Shown one piece after another: positions 28,932-38,422 of a stretch of DNA of 64,000 nucleotides. Source of the stretch: Bacteroidales bacterium (GTDB lineage: Bacteria; Bacteroidota; Bacteroidia; Bacteroidales; VadinHA17). The position numbers and the translations under genes were made by a program. A model generated the notes under the pieces. The model ran no database searches. It worked only from the letters and a program-made list of their open reading frames with translations, and was not told the DNA's origin. The first letter of the stretch is position 1. Each line of letters begins with the position of its first letter. Location of the stretch: assembly GCA_009877105.1 (NCBI GenBank), contig WXFD01000058.1:1-64000 (forward strand). The letters are read 5' to 3'.

Positions 28932-29405
28932 TTAATCATGATGATAAGGCTCTCCTTTTATTACGGTGAATGCCCTGTAAAGCTGTTCGGCAAACAACAA
29001 TCTCACTACCTGGTGTGAAAAGGTCATTTTGGATAGCGACAGCCTCAGATCGGCCCGGTCCAATACATCACCGGCCAATCCGTATGCCCCGCCTATAACG
29101 AAAACGATCCTTTTCTTCTGAAGCATGAATAGTTTTTCAAGCTTGCCGGCAAATTCATGGGTCGTATATTCCTGTCCGTTCTCGTCAAGAACGATTATAT
29201 AGTCCTCCTTCTGCAAATATTGCAGCATTTTCGCACCTTCCCTGTCTTTCTGCTCCTTAACAGGCATATACCTCGTGTTCTTCAGTTCAGGAAGAGTGAC
29301 TATCTCAAATGGTGTAAATTTGCGAATCCGAGCCGAATAATTGCCAACCCCCTCATCTATATATTCTTCCGTGGTTTTTCCCGTTTGCAGTAAAACTATT
29401 TTCAT
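28932..29405 (-). CDS. rlmH: 23S rRNA pseudouridine1915 N3-methyltransferase RlmH
   Basis: RlmH is a SPOUT-class methyltransferase that methylates pseudouridine 1915 in 23S rRNA. The frame is 157 codons when started at ATG 29403-29405 (MKIVLLQTGKTTEEY), which matches the family length; the longer frame to 29462 reads across the promoter. The knotted SAM-binding region is visible as FVIGGAYGLAGDVLDRA, with LSKMTFSHQVVRLLFAEQLYRAF and the C-terminal GEPYHHD. It is the last gene before the divergent DUF4783/nadC pair. Confidence 0.93.
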   Translation of the reverse strand: MKIVLLQTGKTTEEYIDEGVGNYSARIRKFTPFEIVTLPELKNTRYMPVKEQKDREGAKMLQYLQKEDYIIVLDENGQEYTTHEFAGKLEKLFMLQKKRIVFVIGGAYGLAGDVLDRADLRLSLSKMTFSHQVVRLLFAEQLYRAFTVIKGEPYHHD

Positions 29406-29450
29406 AAATTGGCGCGACTTTTGTGCAGGTAATACAGTACGGCCCAGTCG

Positions 29451-29458
29451 CAAATTTA
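29451..29458 (-). promoter_or_regulatory. Putative -7 element upstream of rlmH
   Basis: The minus strand reads TAAATTTG, matching TAnnTTTG, about 45 bp before the rlmH start. Confidence 0.4.
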
Positions 29459-29534
29459 ACAATTTAAAATGTGCAGATATAATTATAATTATGCAGATTG
29501 AGTATCGGGGATTTCTACAGTAGATAAAATAATA

Positions 29535-29542
29535 TAAATTTG
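29535..29542 (+). promoter_or_regulatory. Putative -7 element for the DUF4783-nadC operon
   Basis: TAAATTTG lies 43 bp before the DUF4783 ATG. The intergenic region is divergent with rlmH, so each direction has its own -7 match. Confidence 0.45.
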
Positions 29543-29585
29543 CAGGAGAAACAACCTGACGGCTGACAAGAAATATATTGAATTG

Positions 29586-29990
29586 ATGAAACTGATCAGA
29601 TTAATAAATGTTACGGCAGCCTTTATCATTACCCTGGGAATATCGGCGCAGGAACAGGCAAGGATCCCTGCCGGAATATCCATAGCCATCAAGTCGGGAA
29701 ATGCAACGGAACTGTCTAAATATATGAACTCCACCGTTGAGCTTCTGCTGCTCCAGAAGGAAGATTTCTACAAGAGGAATGTTGCAGAAACAATTCTCAG
29801 GGACTTTTTCAATGAATACCATGCCAAGGATTTTGTCATCAGGCATCAGGGTGCAAGGAATGATGCCCAGTATGCCATAGGCAACCTGGATACTGAAAAG
29901 GGAGCCTTCCGGGTTTATTTTCTTCTGAAAAAGGTTGGCGGTGAATTACTGATACACCAGATACGTATTGAATCTGACAATGGTAAATGA
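29586..29990 (+). CDS. DUF4783-family periplasmic protein
   Basis: The 134-residue protein begins at ATG 29586 (MKLIRLINVTAAFII) and has a signal peptide ending at about SAQEQ. The mature part is a small alpha+beta domain (IPAGISIAIKSGNATELSKYMNST..., RDFFNEYHAKDFVIRHQG) typical of the DUF4783 family, which is restricted to Bacteroidota and has no assigned function; the fold resembles NTF2/SnoaL-like domains. It overlaps the start of nadC by 11 bp, so the two are probably co-translated. Confidence 0.8.
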   Translation: MKLIRLINVTAAFIITLGISAQEQARIPAGISIAIKSGNATELSKYMNSTVELLLLQKEDFYKRNVAETILRDFFNEYHAKDFVIRHQGARNDAQYAIGNLDTEKGAFRVYFLLKKVGGELLIHQIRIESDNGK

Positions 29991-30822
29991 CAACCTGCGC
30001 AAAATCATTCTGAGAAGTCTTGAAGAAGACATAGGTGACGGTGATCATTCCTCACGGGCTTGTATTCCCTCAAGGGCGAAAGGAAAGGCCAGATTGCTGA
30101 TAAAAGAAAAGGGAATCCTGGCAGGATGCAGGGTCGCCCTAGAAATTTTCAGCATTGTTGACGGCGATCTCTCGGCCGAAGTGCTAATTAAAGACGGAAG
30201 CCCGATGGCACCGGGAGATATTGTCTTTTACATTGAGGGAAGAAAGCGGTCCATTTTAAAGTCCGAGAGGCTTGTACTGAATATCATGCAGAGAATGAGC
30301 GGCATTGCCACAAGGACACGGGAATATGCCGACAGGCTTTCCGGATTGAAAACCAAGGTACTCGATACCCGTAAAACAACCCCCGGATTAAGATTCCTTG
30401 AAAAGGAGGCTGTCAGGATAGGGGGAGGCCTTAATCACCGAATGGGCCTTTACGACATGATCCTGCTCAAGGATAATCATATCGACTATGCCGGTGGGAT
30501 TGAAAAAGCTATTTCAAGAACGATTGATTATCTGAATAGTACCGGGAAGAAGCTAAAGATCGAAATTGAGGCCCGGAATCTTGAAGATGTCAGGAGAATA
30601 ATCAAGGCAGGCGGGGTGGACAGGATAATGCTCGATAATTTCAGCCTGGGCGAAACAAAGGCAGCCGTTGAATTGATTGGAGGAAAATTTGAAACTGAAT
30701 CATCAGGAGGAATAACTCTTGAAAACTTAAGGGACTACGCTGAATGCGGGGTTGATTTTATTTCTGTGGGAGCCCTTACACACCAGGTACGAAGCCTCGA
30801 CATGAGTCTGAAAGCAGTCTGA
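29980..30822 (+). CDS. nadC: Nicotinate-nucleotide pyrophosphorylase (carboxylating)
   Basis: NadC converts quinolinate and PRPP to nicotinate mononucleotide in de novo NAD synthesis. The 280-residue chain starts at ATG 29980 (MVNDNLRKIILRSL). Recognisable motifs include LEEDIGDGDHSS at the N-terminus, RMSGIATRTREYADRL, the PRPP-binding LDTRKTTPGLR, GGGLNHRMGLYDMILLKDNHI, and the C-terminal GVDFISVGALTH. Length and motifs fit the family. No nadA or nadB is nearby. Confidence 0.95.
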   Translation: MVNDNLRKIILRSLEEDIGDGDHSSRACIPSRAKGKARLLIKEKGILAGCRVALEIFSIVDGDLSAEVLIKDGSPMAPGDIVFYIEGRKRSILKSERLVLNIMQRMSGIATRTREYADRLSGLKTKVLDTRKTTPGLRFLEKEAVRIGGGLNHRMGLYDMILLKDNHIDYAGGIEKAISRTIDYLNSTGKKLKIEIEARNLEDVRRIIKAGGVDRIMLDNFSLGETKAAVELIGGKFETESSGGITLENLRDYAECGVDFISVGALTHQVRSLDMSLKAV

Positions 30823-31057
30823 TTTCCGGAAATGCCGGGGTACTCAGCTTTCTGATATACAGGTCTTACCCGGATCTCCCCTGACCATGGGATATTGTTT
30901 CTGTAAATCCACCGGAAATCTTATCTGATCATTAAATATGCCTGTCCGGAAATGACACCTTACCGGCATTTATCATCCTGGAGGCCTGTTAATCGTGGGG
31001 TGTCTATAAAATATGGCTGCATTAAGAATGCTGATAATTCTCCATATTTATATAAAT

Positions 31058-31092
31058 TTTGTTAAAAGCACATTAAAAAATAATTACTTTTG
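31058..31092 (+). promoter_or_regulatory. Putative -33/-7 promoter for the HCLFH lipoprotein
   Basis: A TTTG at 31058-31061 and TACTTTTG at 31085-31092 are separated by 23 bp, slightly longer than the usual Bacteroidota spacing. The ATG of the next gene is 18 bp downstream. The rest of the 30823-31109 gap holds a 12 bp perfect palindrome at 30822-30833 at the nadC end and no gene. Confidence 0.5.
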
Positions 31093-31109
31093 GCTCACAA
31101 ACAGTTAAA

Positions 31110-32411
31110 ATGAGAAAATGGATATTTTTTCCTGTTTTTATTATTCTCTTCAGCTGCAAGGGAAAAGTGCCGGAAACATATCTTTCCCACGAACAGGCAG
31201 CGGCTTATTTTGCGAGGATTGAAGAGATTTGCAACAGGGACAACGGGAAATTATGGGGAAGCAATCTTTTCGGGCCAATGATGTTTGTCGACAGGACAAG
31301 CAGGCAGATACTGGCAAACCAGCCCGACAAGGACGGGATCCTTAAACTTAAGGACGGAATTTACACAGGCATATACCCAAGGGAGAAACTGATCAACATT
31401 ACCGCTACTGAATTTGGAGGCACTCTTTTCGGCGTTGCACCCTTACCTCCGGTAGAAGATGAATACCGAATCATAACAAGGGCCATCCATTGTCTTTTCC
31501 ACAGATTCCAGTACCTGAACGGGATTTATCCTGCCATTTTCAACTCCACAAACATGGATGAAAGAGAGGCGAGGATCTGGCTGAAGCTTGAATGGAAAGC
31601 TCTGCGCAAGGCTATCACTTCGGAAGGCGAGGATAAACTGACTGCCATAAGGGATGCCCTGATATTCAGGGGAACCAGCCAAATATCCTTTCCGGGTTAT
31701 GTAGATGAGGGAAATCATTTTGAGACATACGAAGGACTGACGTCATTTACCTTTACCTTTCTTCCCTCGGCATCAATGGATGAATTCAAAAAAAGGCTTT
31801 TTGAATATCTCGACAGGATCTATTCCTTTCAATCCTATTCACAGTCGTATGGCGGTATTCACGGTGCGCTTTATGCCACCCTGCTTTACCAGAAAGGATT
31901 TGATTTCAAAAATCTCATCAGCGATAAAACCGATTTGGGAAAACTTGTGATGGAGCTGTATAACATTGAACTCCCTGAAATATGCAGGGACGTTGCGGGA
32001 AGCCTGGCCATAAGCTACAACCTTGATCAGATCTACAGGGAGGAGGAGCAAAGGCTCCGGGACATCAGGGAGAGGCTCTGCAAACAAGTCAATATTTTCA
32101 ACCAGAAACCCGTGGTTTTCATTGGCCTAGAAAGTCCATATTTCGATTTCGAACCGGAAGATGTTCATTCCCTCGATACCCTGGGCACGCTGTACAGCCA
32201 TATTAGAGTCTCCGACAACTGGGGGAAGCTCACAGTAAACAAACATGGCTGCCTCATCTCAGGCAATTATAAACAGCTCAGGATAACTGCCAAAGGGCTT
32301 AAAGCCGATAAAAATCACATTTACGGCGAGGGATGGCACATGATACTCAACGAGGACTGGGTAATCGATGAAGTCAATGATAATTATTACGTGCATCGAA
32401 TAGCCCCCTGA
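31110..32411 (+). CDS. Lipoprotein with degenerate zincin-like HCLFH motif
   Basis: The 433-residue lipoprotein has a signal ending FSC (Cys16). I do not recognise a named family. A helix contains HCLFHRFQ (His127, His131), followed by EREARIWLKLEWKAL (about 151-165) and ETYEGLTSF with Glu205 and Glu208. The spacing looks like a zincin metallopeptidase in which the catalytic glutamate of HExxH is replaced by cysteine. The fold and any activity are inference. The C-terminal third has a beta-rich segment (LTVNKHGCLISGNY). It stands alone, convergent with valS. Confidence 0.6.
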   Translation: MRKWIFFPVFIILFSCKGKVPETYLSHEQAAAYFARIEEICNRDNGKLWGSNLFGPMMFVDRTSRQILANQPDKDGILKLKDGIYTGIYPREKLINITATEFGGTLFGVAPLPPVEDEYRIITRAIHCLFHRFQYLNGIYPAIFNSTNMDEREARIWLKLEWKALRKAITSEGEDKLTAIRDALIFRGTSQISFPGYVDEGNHFETYEGLTSFTFTFLPSASMDEFKKRLFEYLDRIYSFQSYSQSYGGIHGALYATLLYQKGFDFKNLISDKTDLGKLVMELYNIELPEICRDVAGSLAISYNLDQIYREEEQRLRDIRERLCKQVNIFNQKPVVFIGLESPYFDFEPEDVHSLDTLGTLYSHIRVSDNWGKLTVNKHGCLISGNYKQLRITAKGLKADKNHIYGEGWHMILNEDWVIDEVNDNYYVHRIAP

Positions 32412-32448
32412 GGAAATAATCCCGGAGCTGACCGTGACCTGCACCGGA

Positions 32449-35079
32449 TCAATTCAGGGCCTCAAGCGATTCCTCCAGCGATCGGATCTTCAGTTCGGCA
32501 TCGGCTTTTTTCTTTCTCTCAAGTTCCAGCACCCTGGCGGGAGCATTCTGAACAAATCTTTCATTATCAAGCTTCTTCATTACCGAAGAAAGAAAACCCC
32601 TGTAATACTCAAGATCAGCCTTTAAACGGTTCCTTTCATTTTCAATATTAATGCTTCCTGCAACAGGAATGTAAAATTCAGTTGTCCCAACAATGAAGGA
32701 AACTGATCCGTTCTGCTTGTCAGATATAAATTCAATCTCCGAAATATTGGCAAGCTTTTTAATTACGGGCAAGAATTCACCATCAAAGGCCTCCCTGCCG
32801 GATCTTACGAGCAGTCTTACCGGATCCCTGTTAAGAATCTGCAGCTCCTTCCTGACGGTTCTGATGGCACTGACAATATCCCTGGCATAAGCGAACCTGG
32901 TGATCAGTTCTTTGTTATGTTTCCTGGATGAAGGCATCCTGCTGATCATAAGACTTTCGCCATCCTTCCGGGGCGAAAGAAGCTGCCATATTTCTTCAGT
33001 GATGAAAGGCATAAACGGATGAATCAGATGAAGGAGGGAGTCGAAAATCTCAATCGTTGCATCATAGGTGATTTTATCAACTGGCTTTTCATATTCCGGT
33101 TTGATTATTTCAAGATACCACCCGGAGAACTCATCCCAGAATAATCTGTAGGTACTCATAAGGGCTTCGGATATTCTGAATTTTCTGAAGTTGGCATCAA
33201 TTTCCCCGACCGACTTCCTTAATATCTCATTCATCCATCTGACCGTGATCGCCGAAGATTCGGGCTGAGGTATCCGGTCATCCGTTTTCCAGCTTTTTAC
33301 AAGCCTGAAGGCATTCCATATCTTGTTGGCAAAATTCCTGCCCTGTTCCGGGAGCGAATCATCGTAAAGCAGATCATTTCCTGCAGGGGAGCAAAGCATC
33401 ATACCAACCCTCACACCATCGGCCCCGAATTTTTTTATCAGGTCGAGGGGCTCCGGGGAATTGCCAAGCGATTTGGACATTTTCCGCCTCTGCTGGTCCC
33501 GGACCAGCCCTGTAAGGTAAACATTCCTGAAAGGTTTTTCTCCCCTGAATTCATATCCGGCAATAATCATCCTGGCAACCCAGAAAAACAGGATCTCAGG
33601 TGCAGTAATAAGATCATTGGTGGGATAATAATATCTGAGATCAGGATTTCCCGGATCGTTAATACCGTCGAATGATGTTATGGGCCAGAGCCAGGAGGAG
33701 AACCAGGTGTCAAGTACATCCTCATCCTGTTTCAGGTCATCTGGTGCAAGTGAATTGTTTCCGCTCTGCTTCCTGGCCAGGTTGAGGGCTTCTTCAGCGT
33801 TCTCCGCCACCACTGTTTCCCCGTCTCCATAATACCATGCAGGGATCCGGTGGCCCCACCACAGCTGCCTGCTGATGCACCAGTCATGAACATTTTCCAT
33901 CCAGTGCCTGTACAGGTTCCTGAATTTTGGAGGGTATAAATGAATATCCCCATTTAATACGGCATCAAGTGCCGGTCTGGAAATATTCTTCATTTTCAGG
34001 AACCATTGTGTTGAAAGCTTTGGCTCAATTACTGAATCGGTCCTTTCCGAACGTCCGATCTTGTTGTTGTAGGAAACAACCTTCACCAGGCTTCCGGTTT
34101 TTTTCAGCTCCTGTTCAGCAAGCTTCCTTGCGGTAAACCTGTCTGTCCCCTCAAATTTGCCTGCTCGCCCGCTGATTGTCCCATCGTCATTAAAAATATC
34201 TATTGATGGCAAACGGTGCCGTATTCCTATCTCATAGTCGTTGATATCGTGTGCCGGAGTTATTTTAAGGCAACCGGTTCCGAACTCCATATCCACATAG
34301 TCATCAAAAATAAACGGTACTTCCCTGCCTGTCATTGGTACAATGACCTTCTTTCCCTTTAGATGCAGGTAACGTTCGTCGGAAGGATTTGCGCAAACGG
34401 CTGTATCGCCCAGTATCGTTTCCGGACGGGTTGTTGCGATCATTACATAACCGTCTTCCCCGGAAATTTTGTATCTGACATAATAAAGTTTCGATTTTTC
34501 TTCAGTGTAATAAACCTCTTCATCCGACACTGCAGTCATTGCCTCAGGATCCCAGTTTACCATTCTGACGCCCCGGTAAATAAGCCCCTTGTTGTAAAGA
34601 TCCACGAAAACCTTAATCACAGAGTCGTATCTTTTTTCATCCATTGTAAAGAGGGTGCGGTCCCAGTCGCATGAGGCTCCAAGTTTTTTCAGCTGCTCCA
34701 ATATTATCCCACCGTGCTTTTCAGTCCATTCCCATGCATGTTTCAGGAATTCCTCCCTTGTGAGGTTGCGCTTTTCAATTCCCTCCGCCCTGAGTTTGGC
34801 AACCACCTTTGCTTCCGTGGCTATGGATGCATGATCAGTGCCCGGAATCCAGCATGCATTCTTTCCTAGCATCCTTGCCCTGCGCACAAGAATATCCTGG
34901 ATCGTATTGTTGAGCATATGACCCATATGGAGTACTCCGGTCACATTGGGAGGTGGAATGACTATGGTATAGGGTTCACGGTCATCGGGAATACTCCTGA
35001 AAAATCCATGCCTCATCCAGTAGCTGTACCATTTATCCTCAGCTTTAGCAGGTTCATATTTGGAAGGTATGTCAATCAT
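32449..35079 (-). CDS. valS: Valyl-tRNA synthetase
   Basis: ValS charges tRNA-Val and edits misacylated threonine. The 876-residue chain is complete. The ATG at 35077-35079 ([11 protein letters not shown]) is chosen over the TTG two codons upstream. The class I HIGH motif is in [18 protein letters not shown], and KMSKS in [18 protein letters not shown]. The editing (CP1) region between them carries the [13 protein letters not shown] motif. The C-terminal arm is a helical coiled coil ([19 protein letters not shown]). The length is typical for the bacterial enzyme. Confidence 0.97.
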   Translation of the reverse strand: MIDIPSKYEPAKAEDKWYSYWMRHGFFRSIPDDREPYTIVIPPPNVTGVLHMGHMLNNTIQDILVRRARMLGKNACWIPGTDHASIATEAKVVAKLRAEGIEKRNLTREEFLKHAWEWTEKHGGIILEQLKKLGASCDWDRTLFTMDEKRYDSVIKVFVDLYNKGLIYRGVRMVNWDPEAMTAVSDEEVYYTEEKSKLYYVRYKISGEDGYVMIATTRPETILGDTAVCANPSDERYLHLKGKKVIVPMTGREVPFIFDDYVDMEFGTGCLKITPAHDINDYEIGIRHRLPSIDIFNDDGTISGRAGKFEGTDRFTARKLAEQELKKTGSLVKVVSYNNKIGRSERTDSVIEPKLSTQWFLKMKNISRPALDAVLNGDIHLYPPKFRNLYRHWMENVHDWCISRQLWWGHRIPAWYYGDGETVVAENAEEALNLARKQSGNNSLAPDDLKQDEDVLDTWFSSWLWPITSFDGINDPGNPDLRYYYPTNDLITAPEILFFWVARMIIAGYEFRGEKPFRNVYLTGLVRDQQRRKMSKSLGNSPEPLDLIKKFGADGVRVGMMLCSPAGNDLLYDDSLPEQGRNFANKIWNAFRLVKSWKTDDRIPQPESSAITVRWMNEILRKSVGEIDANFRKFRISEALMSTYRLFWDEFSGWYLEIIKPEYEKPVDKITYDATIEIFDSLLHLIHPFMPFITEEIWQLLSPRKDGESLMISRMPSSRKHNKELITRFAYARDIVSAIRTVRKELQILNRDPVRLLVRSGREAFDGEFLPVIKKLANISEIEFISDKQNGSVSFIVGTTEFYIPVAGSINIENERNRLKADLEYYRGFLSSVMKKLDNERFVQNAPARVLELERKKKADAELKIRSLEESLEALN

Positions 35080-35110
35080 TTGCAAAGAGCTGAAATTTTT
35101 ATTGAAAGTG

Positions 35111-35142
35111 CAAAAGTATAAAAATTCAGATCAGGCGGCAAG
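35111..35142 (-). promoter_or_regulatory. Putative promoter for valS
   Basis: On the minus strand TACTTTTG (35111-35118) is preceded, after 20 bp, by CTTG (35139-35142), one mismatch from the -33 TTTG. The -7 box is 32 bp before the valS ATG. Confidence 0.5.
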
Positions 35143-35216
35143 CTTAAGCTGCTTAATTGAATTATCTTTATCTCCTCCTGACTGCAGGAAAAATGGCACA
35201 TTCATCTTATTTTTCT

Positions 35217-35224
35217 TAACTTTG
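35217..35224 (+). promoter_or_regulatory. Putative -7 element for the aminotransferase-LytTR operon
   Basis: TAACTTTG matches TAnnTTTG and lies 36 bp before the aminotransferase ATG. Confidence 0.45.
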
Positions 35225-35260
35225 TATTATTAGCTAAGTAACAACTAAATCTTTCTGTTT

Positions 35261-36463
35261 ATGCCTTCACTTTCAGAAAAAGGTATTTTGATACCGCCGT
35301 CACCTATAAGAAAACTGGTACCTTTTTCGGAAGAGGCCAAGAGGAAAGGGAAAAAGGTTTATCATCTAAACATTGGTCAGCCCGACATATCCACTCCGGC
35401 AATTGCACTGGATGCACTCCGGAACCTGGACCTAAGGGTGATTGAATACGGTCATTCAGCCGGTAATGAGAGTTACCGTCAGAAACTTGCTGAATACTAC
35501 AAAAAGGCTGGTATAAATATCGATCATACTCAGATGCTTATAACCACGGGTGCTTCAGAAGCGATTCTGTTTGCCTTTTTTGCCTGTATTAATCCCGGGG
35601 AAGAAATTATTACCCCTGAACCATTCTATGCCAATTATAGTGGTTTTGCCGTTACTGCCGGGATAACAATTACATCTGTTACCTCAACCATTGAAAATGA
35701 CTTTGCCCTTCCACCGGTTTCGGAAATTGAAAGGAAGATTTCCCCAAAGACAAAGGGAATTCTCCTGTGCAATCCCAATAACCCGACGGGTTACCTGTAT
35801 TCGGAAAAGGAGCTTCAAATGATCAGGGATATTGTTTCCAGGCATGATCTGTTCCTGTTTTCCGATGAAGCCTACCGCGAATTCTGTTATGATGGAATGA
35901 AGCATATATCGGCCATGAACCTTGACGGTATTGGAGACAATGTAGTGCTGATCGATTCCATATCAAAAAGATACAGCATGTGCGGAGTCAGGATCGGAGC
36001 ACTGATATCCAGGAATAGCGAGGTAATCTCTTCGGCATTGAAATTCGCACAATCGAGGCTGTCACCTCCCGGACTGGGACAGATTGCTGGTGAGGCTTCA
36101 ATCGACACACCCGATGAATATTTTCTGGAAGTGAACCGTGAATATACCATGCGACGTGATTTCATGGTCAATGCACTGAACAAAATACCCGGAGTTTATT
36201 GCCCCAAACCGATGGGTGCGTTCTATACGGTTGTGAAACTGCCGGTGGATGATTCTGAGAAGTTCGCCCAATGGATCCTTGAGGAATTTGATTACAAAAA
36301 CCAGACTGTGATGATAGCTCCTGCTTCCGGTTTTTACTCAACACCCGGTCTGGGATGGAACGAAGCCCGGATAGCTTATGTCCTGAACGTCGAAGATCTG
36401 AAGAACGCCGTGGAAACACTCGAACAGGCACTTAAAATATATCCCGGAAGAACGATCCAGTAA
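35261..36463 (+). CDS. PLP-dependent class I/II aminotransferase (AspC-like)
   Basis: The 400-residue enzyme transfers amino groups between amino and keto acids using PLP. The PLP lysine is Lys236 in SISKRYSMCGVRIG. Other fold-type I landmarks are TTGASEAI, the NPNNPTG loop (about 171-177) and the DEAY motif (about 202-205). The substrate is probably aspartate or an aromatic amino acid, but the sequence does not settle this. Its stop codon is immediately followed by the start of the LytTR regulator. Confidence 0.85.
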   Translation: MPSLSEKGILIPPSPIRKLVPFSEEAKRKGKKVYHLNIGQPDISTPAIALDALRNLDLRVIEYGHSAGNESYRQKLAEYYKKAGINIDHTQMLITTGASEAILFAFFACINPGEEIITPEPFYANYSGFAVTAGITITSVTSTIENDFALPPVSEIERKISPKTKGILLCNPNNPTGYLYSEKELQMIRDIVSRHDLFLFSDEAYREFCYDGMKHISAMNLDGIGDNVVLIDSISKRYSMCGVRIGALISRNSEVISSALKFAQSRLSPPGLGQIAGEASIDTPDEYFLEVNREYTMRRDFMVNALNKIPGVYCPKPMGAFYTVVKLPVDDSEKFAQWILEEFDYKNQTVMIAPASGFYSTPGLGWNEARIAYVLNVEDLKNAVETLEQALKIYPGRTIQ

Positions 36464-37192
36464 ATGAACAATGTTCTCAGATGCATAGCAATTGACAGTG
36501 ATCCGCTTGTCCTGGATATGATTGGGGAGTTCTGCACAAAAGTCTATTATCTCGATCTTACGGGCAAATATACGGATCCTTTCAGGGCATACCAGATACT
36601 TAACGAAAATAAGGTCGACCTTATGTTCCTTGACGTGAGGATGCCACAGATCACAGGGGCTGAATTTCTGAATTCACTCTACAATCCGCCCATGGTAATT
36701 TTCACATCTTCATTTAAGGAACATGCTCTCGAAGGTTTTGAATGTGATGCTGTCGATTATCTTGTGAAACCCTTTGCCTTCGACCGTTTTTTCAAGGCAG
36801 TCAACAAGGCTTTCCAGTTACAGAAACTGAAAAAGCCGGTTGATTATCTCCAGGATGAGAATTCTCAGCCAGCTCAGCGTTTTCTGATGGTAAAAGTTGA
36901 ATACAGCACGATCCGGGTCGATCTCAGGGAAATCCTGTATATTGAAGGTTTGAAGGATTATGTAAAGATCCACTGCGGATCAAGGCTTCTGCTTACCAAA
37001 ACCACGATGAAAAACATACTGGAAAAGCTTCCGCAGGAAATCTTCTTCAGGGTGCATAAGTCATACATCGTTGCTGTTGAAAAGATTGACATGATTGAGA
37101 ACAGCAGAATAATCATCGGGAATCAGCGAATCCCGATCGGTGAATCTTTCCGGAGCTCCTTTTTCAGCCTCGTAAGTAAAAATCTTGTCTGA
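36464..37192 (+). CDS. LytTR-type response regulator
   Basis: The 242-residue regulator has a receiver domain (phospho-acceptor Asp57 in MFLDVRMPQ, conserved Lys102 in VKPFAFDRFF) and a C-terminal LytTR DNA-binding domain (about 132-237, VKVEYSTIRVDLREILYIEG). Partner kinases of this class are usually LytS-type membrane proteins; none is adjacent, so the kinase is unlinked. The ATG directly follows the aminotransferase stop, so the two are probably co-translated. The 3' end is 4 bp from the convergent gene. Confidence 0.9.
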   Translation: MNNVLRCIAIDSDPLVLDMIGEFCTKVYYLDLTGKYTDPFRAYQILNENKVDLMFLDVRMPQITGAEFLNSLYNPPMVIFTSSFKEHALEGFECDAVDYLVKPFAFDRFFKAVNKAFQLQKLKKPVDYLQDENSQPAQRFLMVKVEYSTIRVDLREILYIEGLKDYVKIHCGSRLLLTKTTMKNILEKLPQEIFFRVHKSYIVAVEKIDMIENSRIIIGNQRIPIGESFRSSFFSLVSKNLV

Positions 37193-37196
37193 CCCT

Positions 37197-38420
37197 TTAC
37201 AGATATCTTCTCTTTATAAACCACAGGTCGCGCAGCGACAGGTCCAGATGAACGGTCACAAAATTCTCTCTGAAGAGGTCTTTTTTCTTAACCCCGTTTT
37301 GTCCCAGTTCGACAGAGACGTTCACTGTGCTCAGCACTCCTTTCAGGGGTATTCCGGTCCCGAAAGAAAGAGCATAATAATCAATTGGTGTATTGTTGAT
37401 TATGAAATACGATTCCCGGTATTCGGCGCCCACCCTGTATAATAACATCCTGCCGGTCCCCTTGTTCGGGCCGAAGGAAGGAAATTCCACGCCAGCGGAG
37501 ATCCTGTCACAGTTCCGGGAACGGATCCCGGAGTTCTTAAATTCCGTTCCTTCCCACAGGCTCCGCTCAAAATCGATACCTGCCTGGAAAAATCCCCGTT
37601 CATAGGCCAGTCCTGCTCCGAAATTCCTGGGGATGCTGTATTTACTGCTCCTGCCCCTGATCACTTCCGTTTCGGTGTTTGTCTTTATGGTCGTGGTATT
37701 TTTGGCGTTAAGCTTCTTTGAATCACCAAAGATCAGGCCCACACTGAAATTATTCTCATTTATGGCAAATCTGTAATTAAGCCCGTAATTCAGGTGAAAA
37801 TTGGAAAGATAGGTAACATCCTCAAGGGTATAATAATAGGTTTCTGACAGCTCCCGGTGAGTAATGTTCCCGAAAAGCCAGGATGCATTTACTCCCAGGG
37901 CAAGATTTTTGGTAATCTTGAAAGAGGTGCTCAGAAAAGTGCGGTTAATTCCCCCATCGCCTGAAAATACCTTGGAATATTTCAGGTTGCTTCCTTCCAC
38001 ATCACTTTTTGTATTGATATTGTATCCTATCGTACTGTATGGTGCAAATCCAAAACTTGTCGCCAGCCAGGGAGTTATTCTGAATCCCATTACAACGTAC
38101 CTGAAATTGGCATCGATTGACGACTGGTTTTTTGTAAAAGAGGCATAAGATGTATACTTTCCGAAAAGCCCGATTTCAAATATTGAAACCAGACTGTCAA
38201 GTCCGCTGAATGAAGCAGGGTTACTGATATTAAGATATGTGGCAGATCTGAATGCAATACTGGTCCCGCCCATTCCCTTCCCCGGACCCAGGCTGCTCGT
38301 TTCCAAAGAGCCCAGTCCAAAAAGGGAATAGGGTGATGATGAACTCTGTGAATTTGCATTATACATATGCAAAAGAAGCAGAGTCAGAACCAGACCCGAG
38401 ATCTTAAACAGCTTGTACAT
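37197..38420 (-). CDS. Outer-membrane beta-barrel protein
   Basis: The 407-residue protein has a signal peptide (to about residue 24) and then repeated amphipathic strands typical of an outer-membrane barrel. The N-terminal mature segment SSPYSLFGLGSLETSSLGPGKGMGGTS is a pattern seen in a Bacteroidota family of this kind. The C-terminus ends in an aromatic residue near WFIKRRYL. It is the second gene after the DUF4270 lipoprotein, 2 bp apart. The specific function is unknown. Confidence 0.78.
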   Translation of the reverse strand: MYKLFKISGLVLTLLLLHMYNANSQSSSSPYSLFGLGSLETSSLGPGKGMGGTSIAFRSATYLNISNPASFSGLDSLVSIFEIGLFGKYTSYASFTKNQSSIDANFRYVVMGFRITPWLATSFGFAPYSTIGYNINTKSDVEGSNLKYSKVFSGDGGINRTFLSTSFKITKNLALGVNASWLFGNITHRELSETYYYTLEDVTYLSNFHLNYGLNYRFAINENNFSVGLIFGDSKKLNAKNTTTIKTNTETEVIRGRSSKYSIPRNFGAGLAYERGFFQAGIDFERSLWEGTEFKNSGIRSRNCDRISAGVEFPSFGPNKGTGRMLLYRVGAEYRESYFIINNTPIDYYALSFGTGIPLKGVLSTVNVSVELGQNGVKKKDLFRENFVTVHLDLSLRDLWFIKRRYL

Positions 38421-38422
38421 GG

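Noticed and set aside
30822..30833. Perfect 12 bp palindrome at the nadC end as a terminator
   Set aside because: It has no loop and no T-tract.
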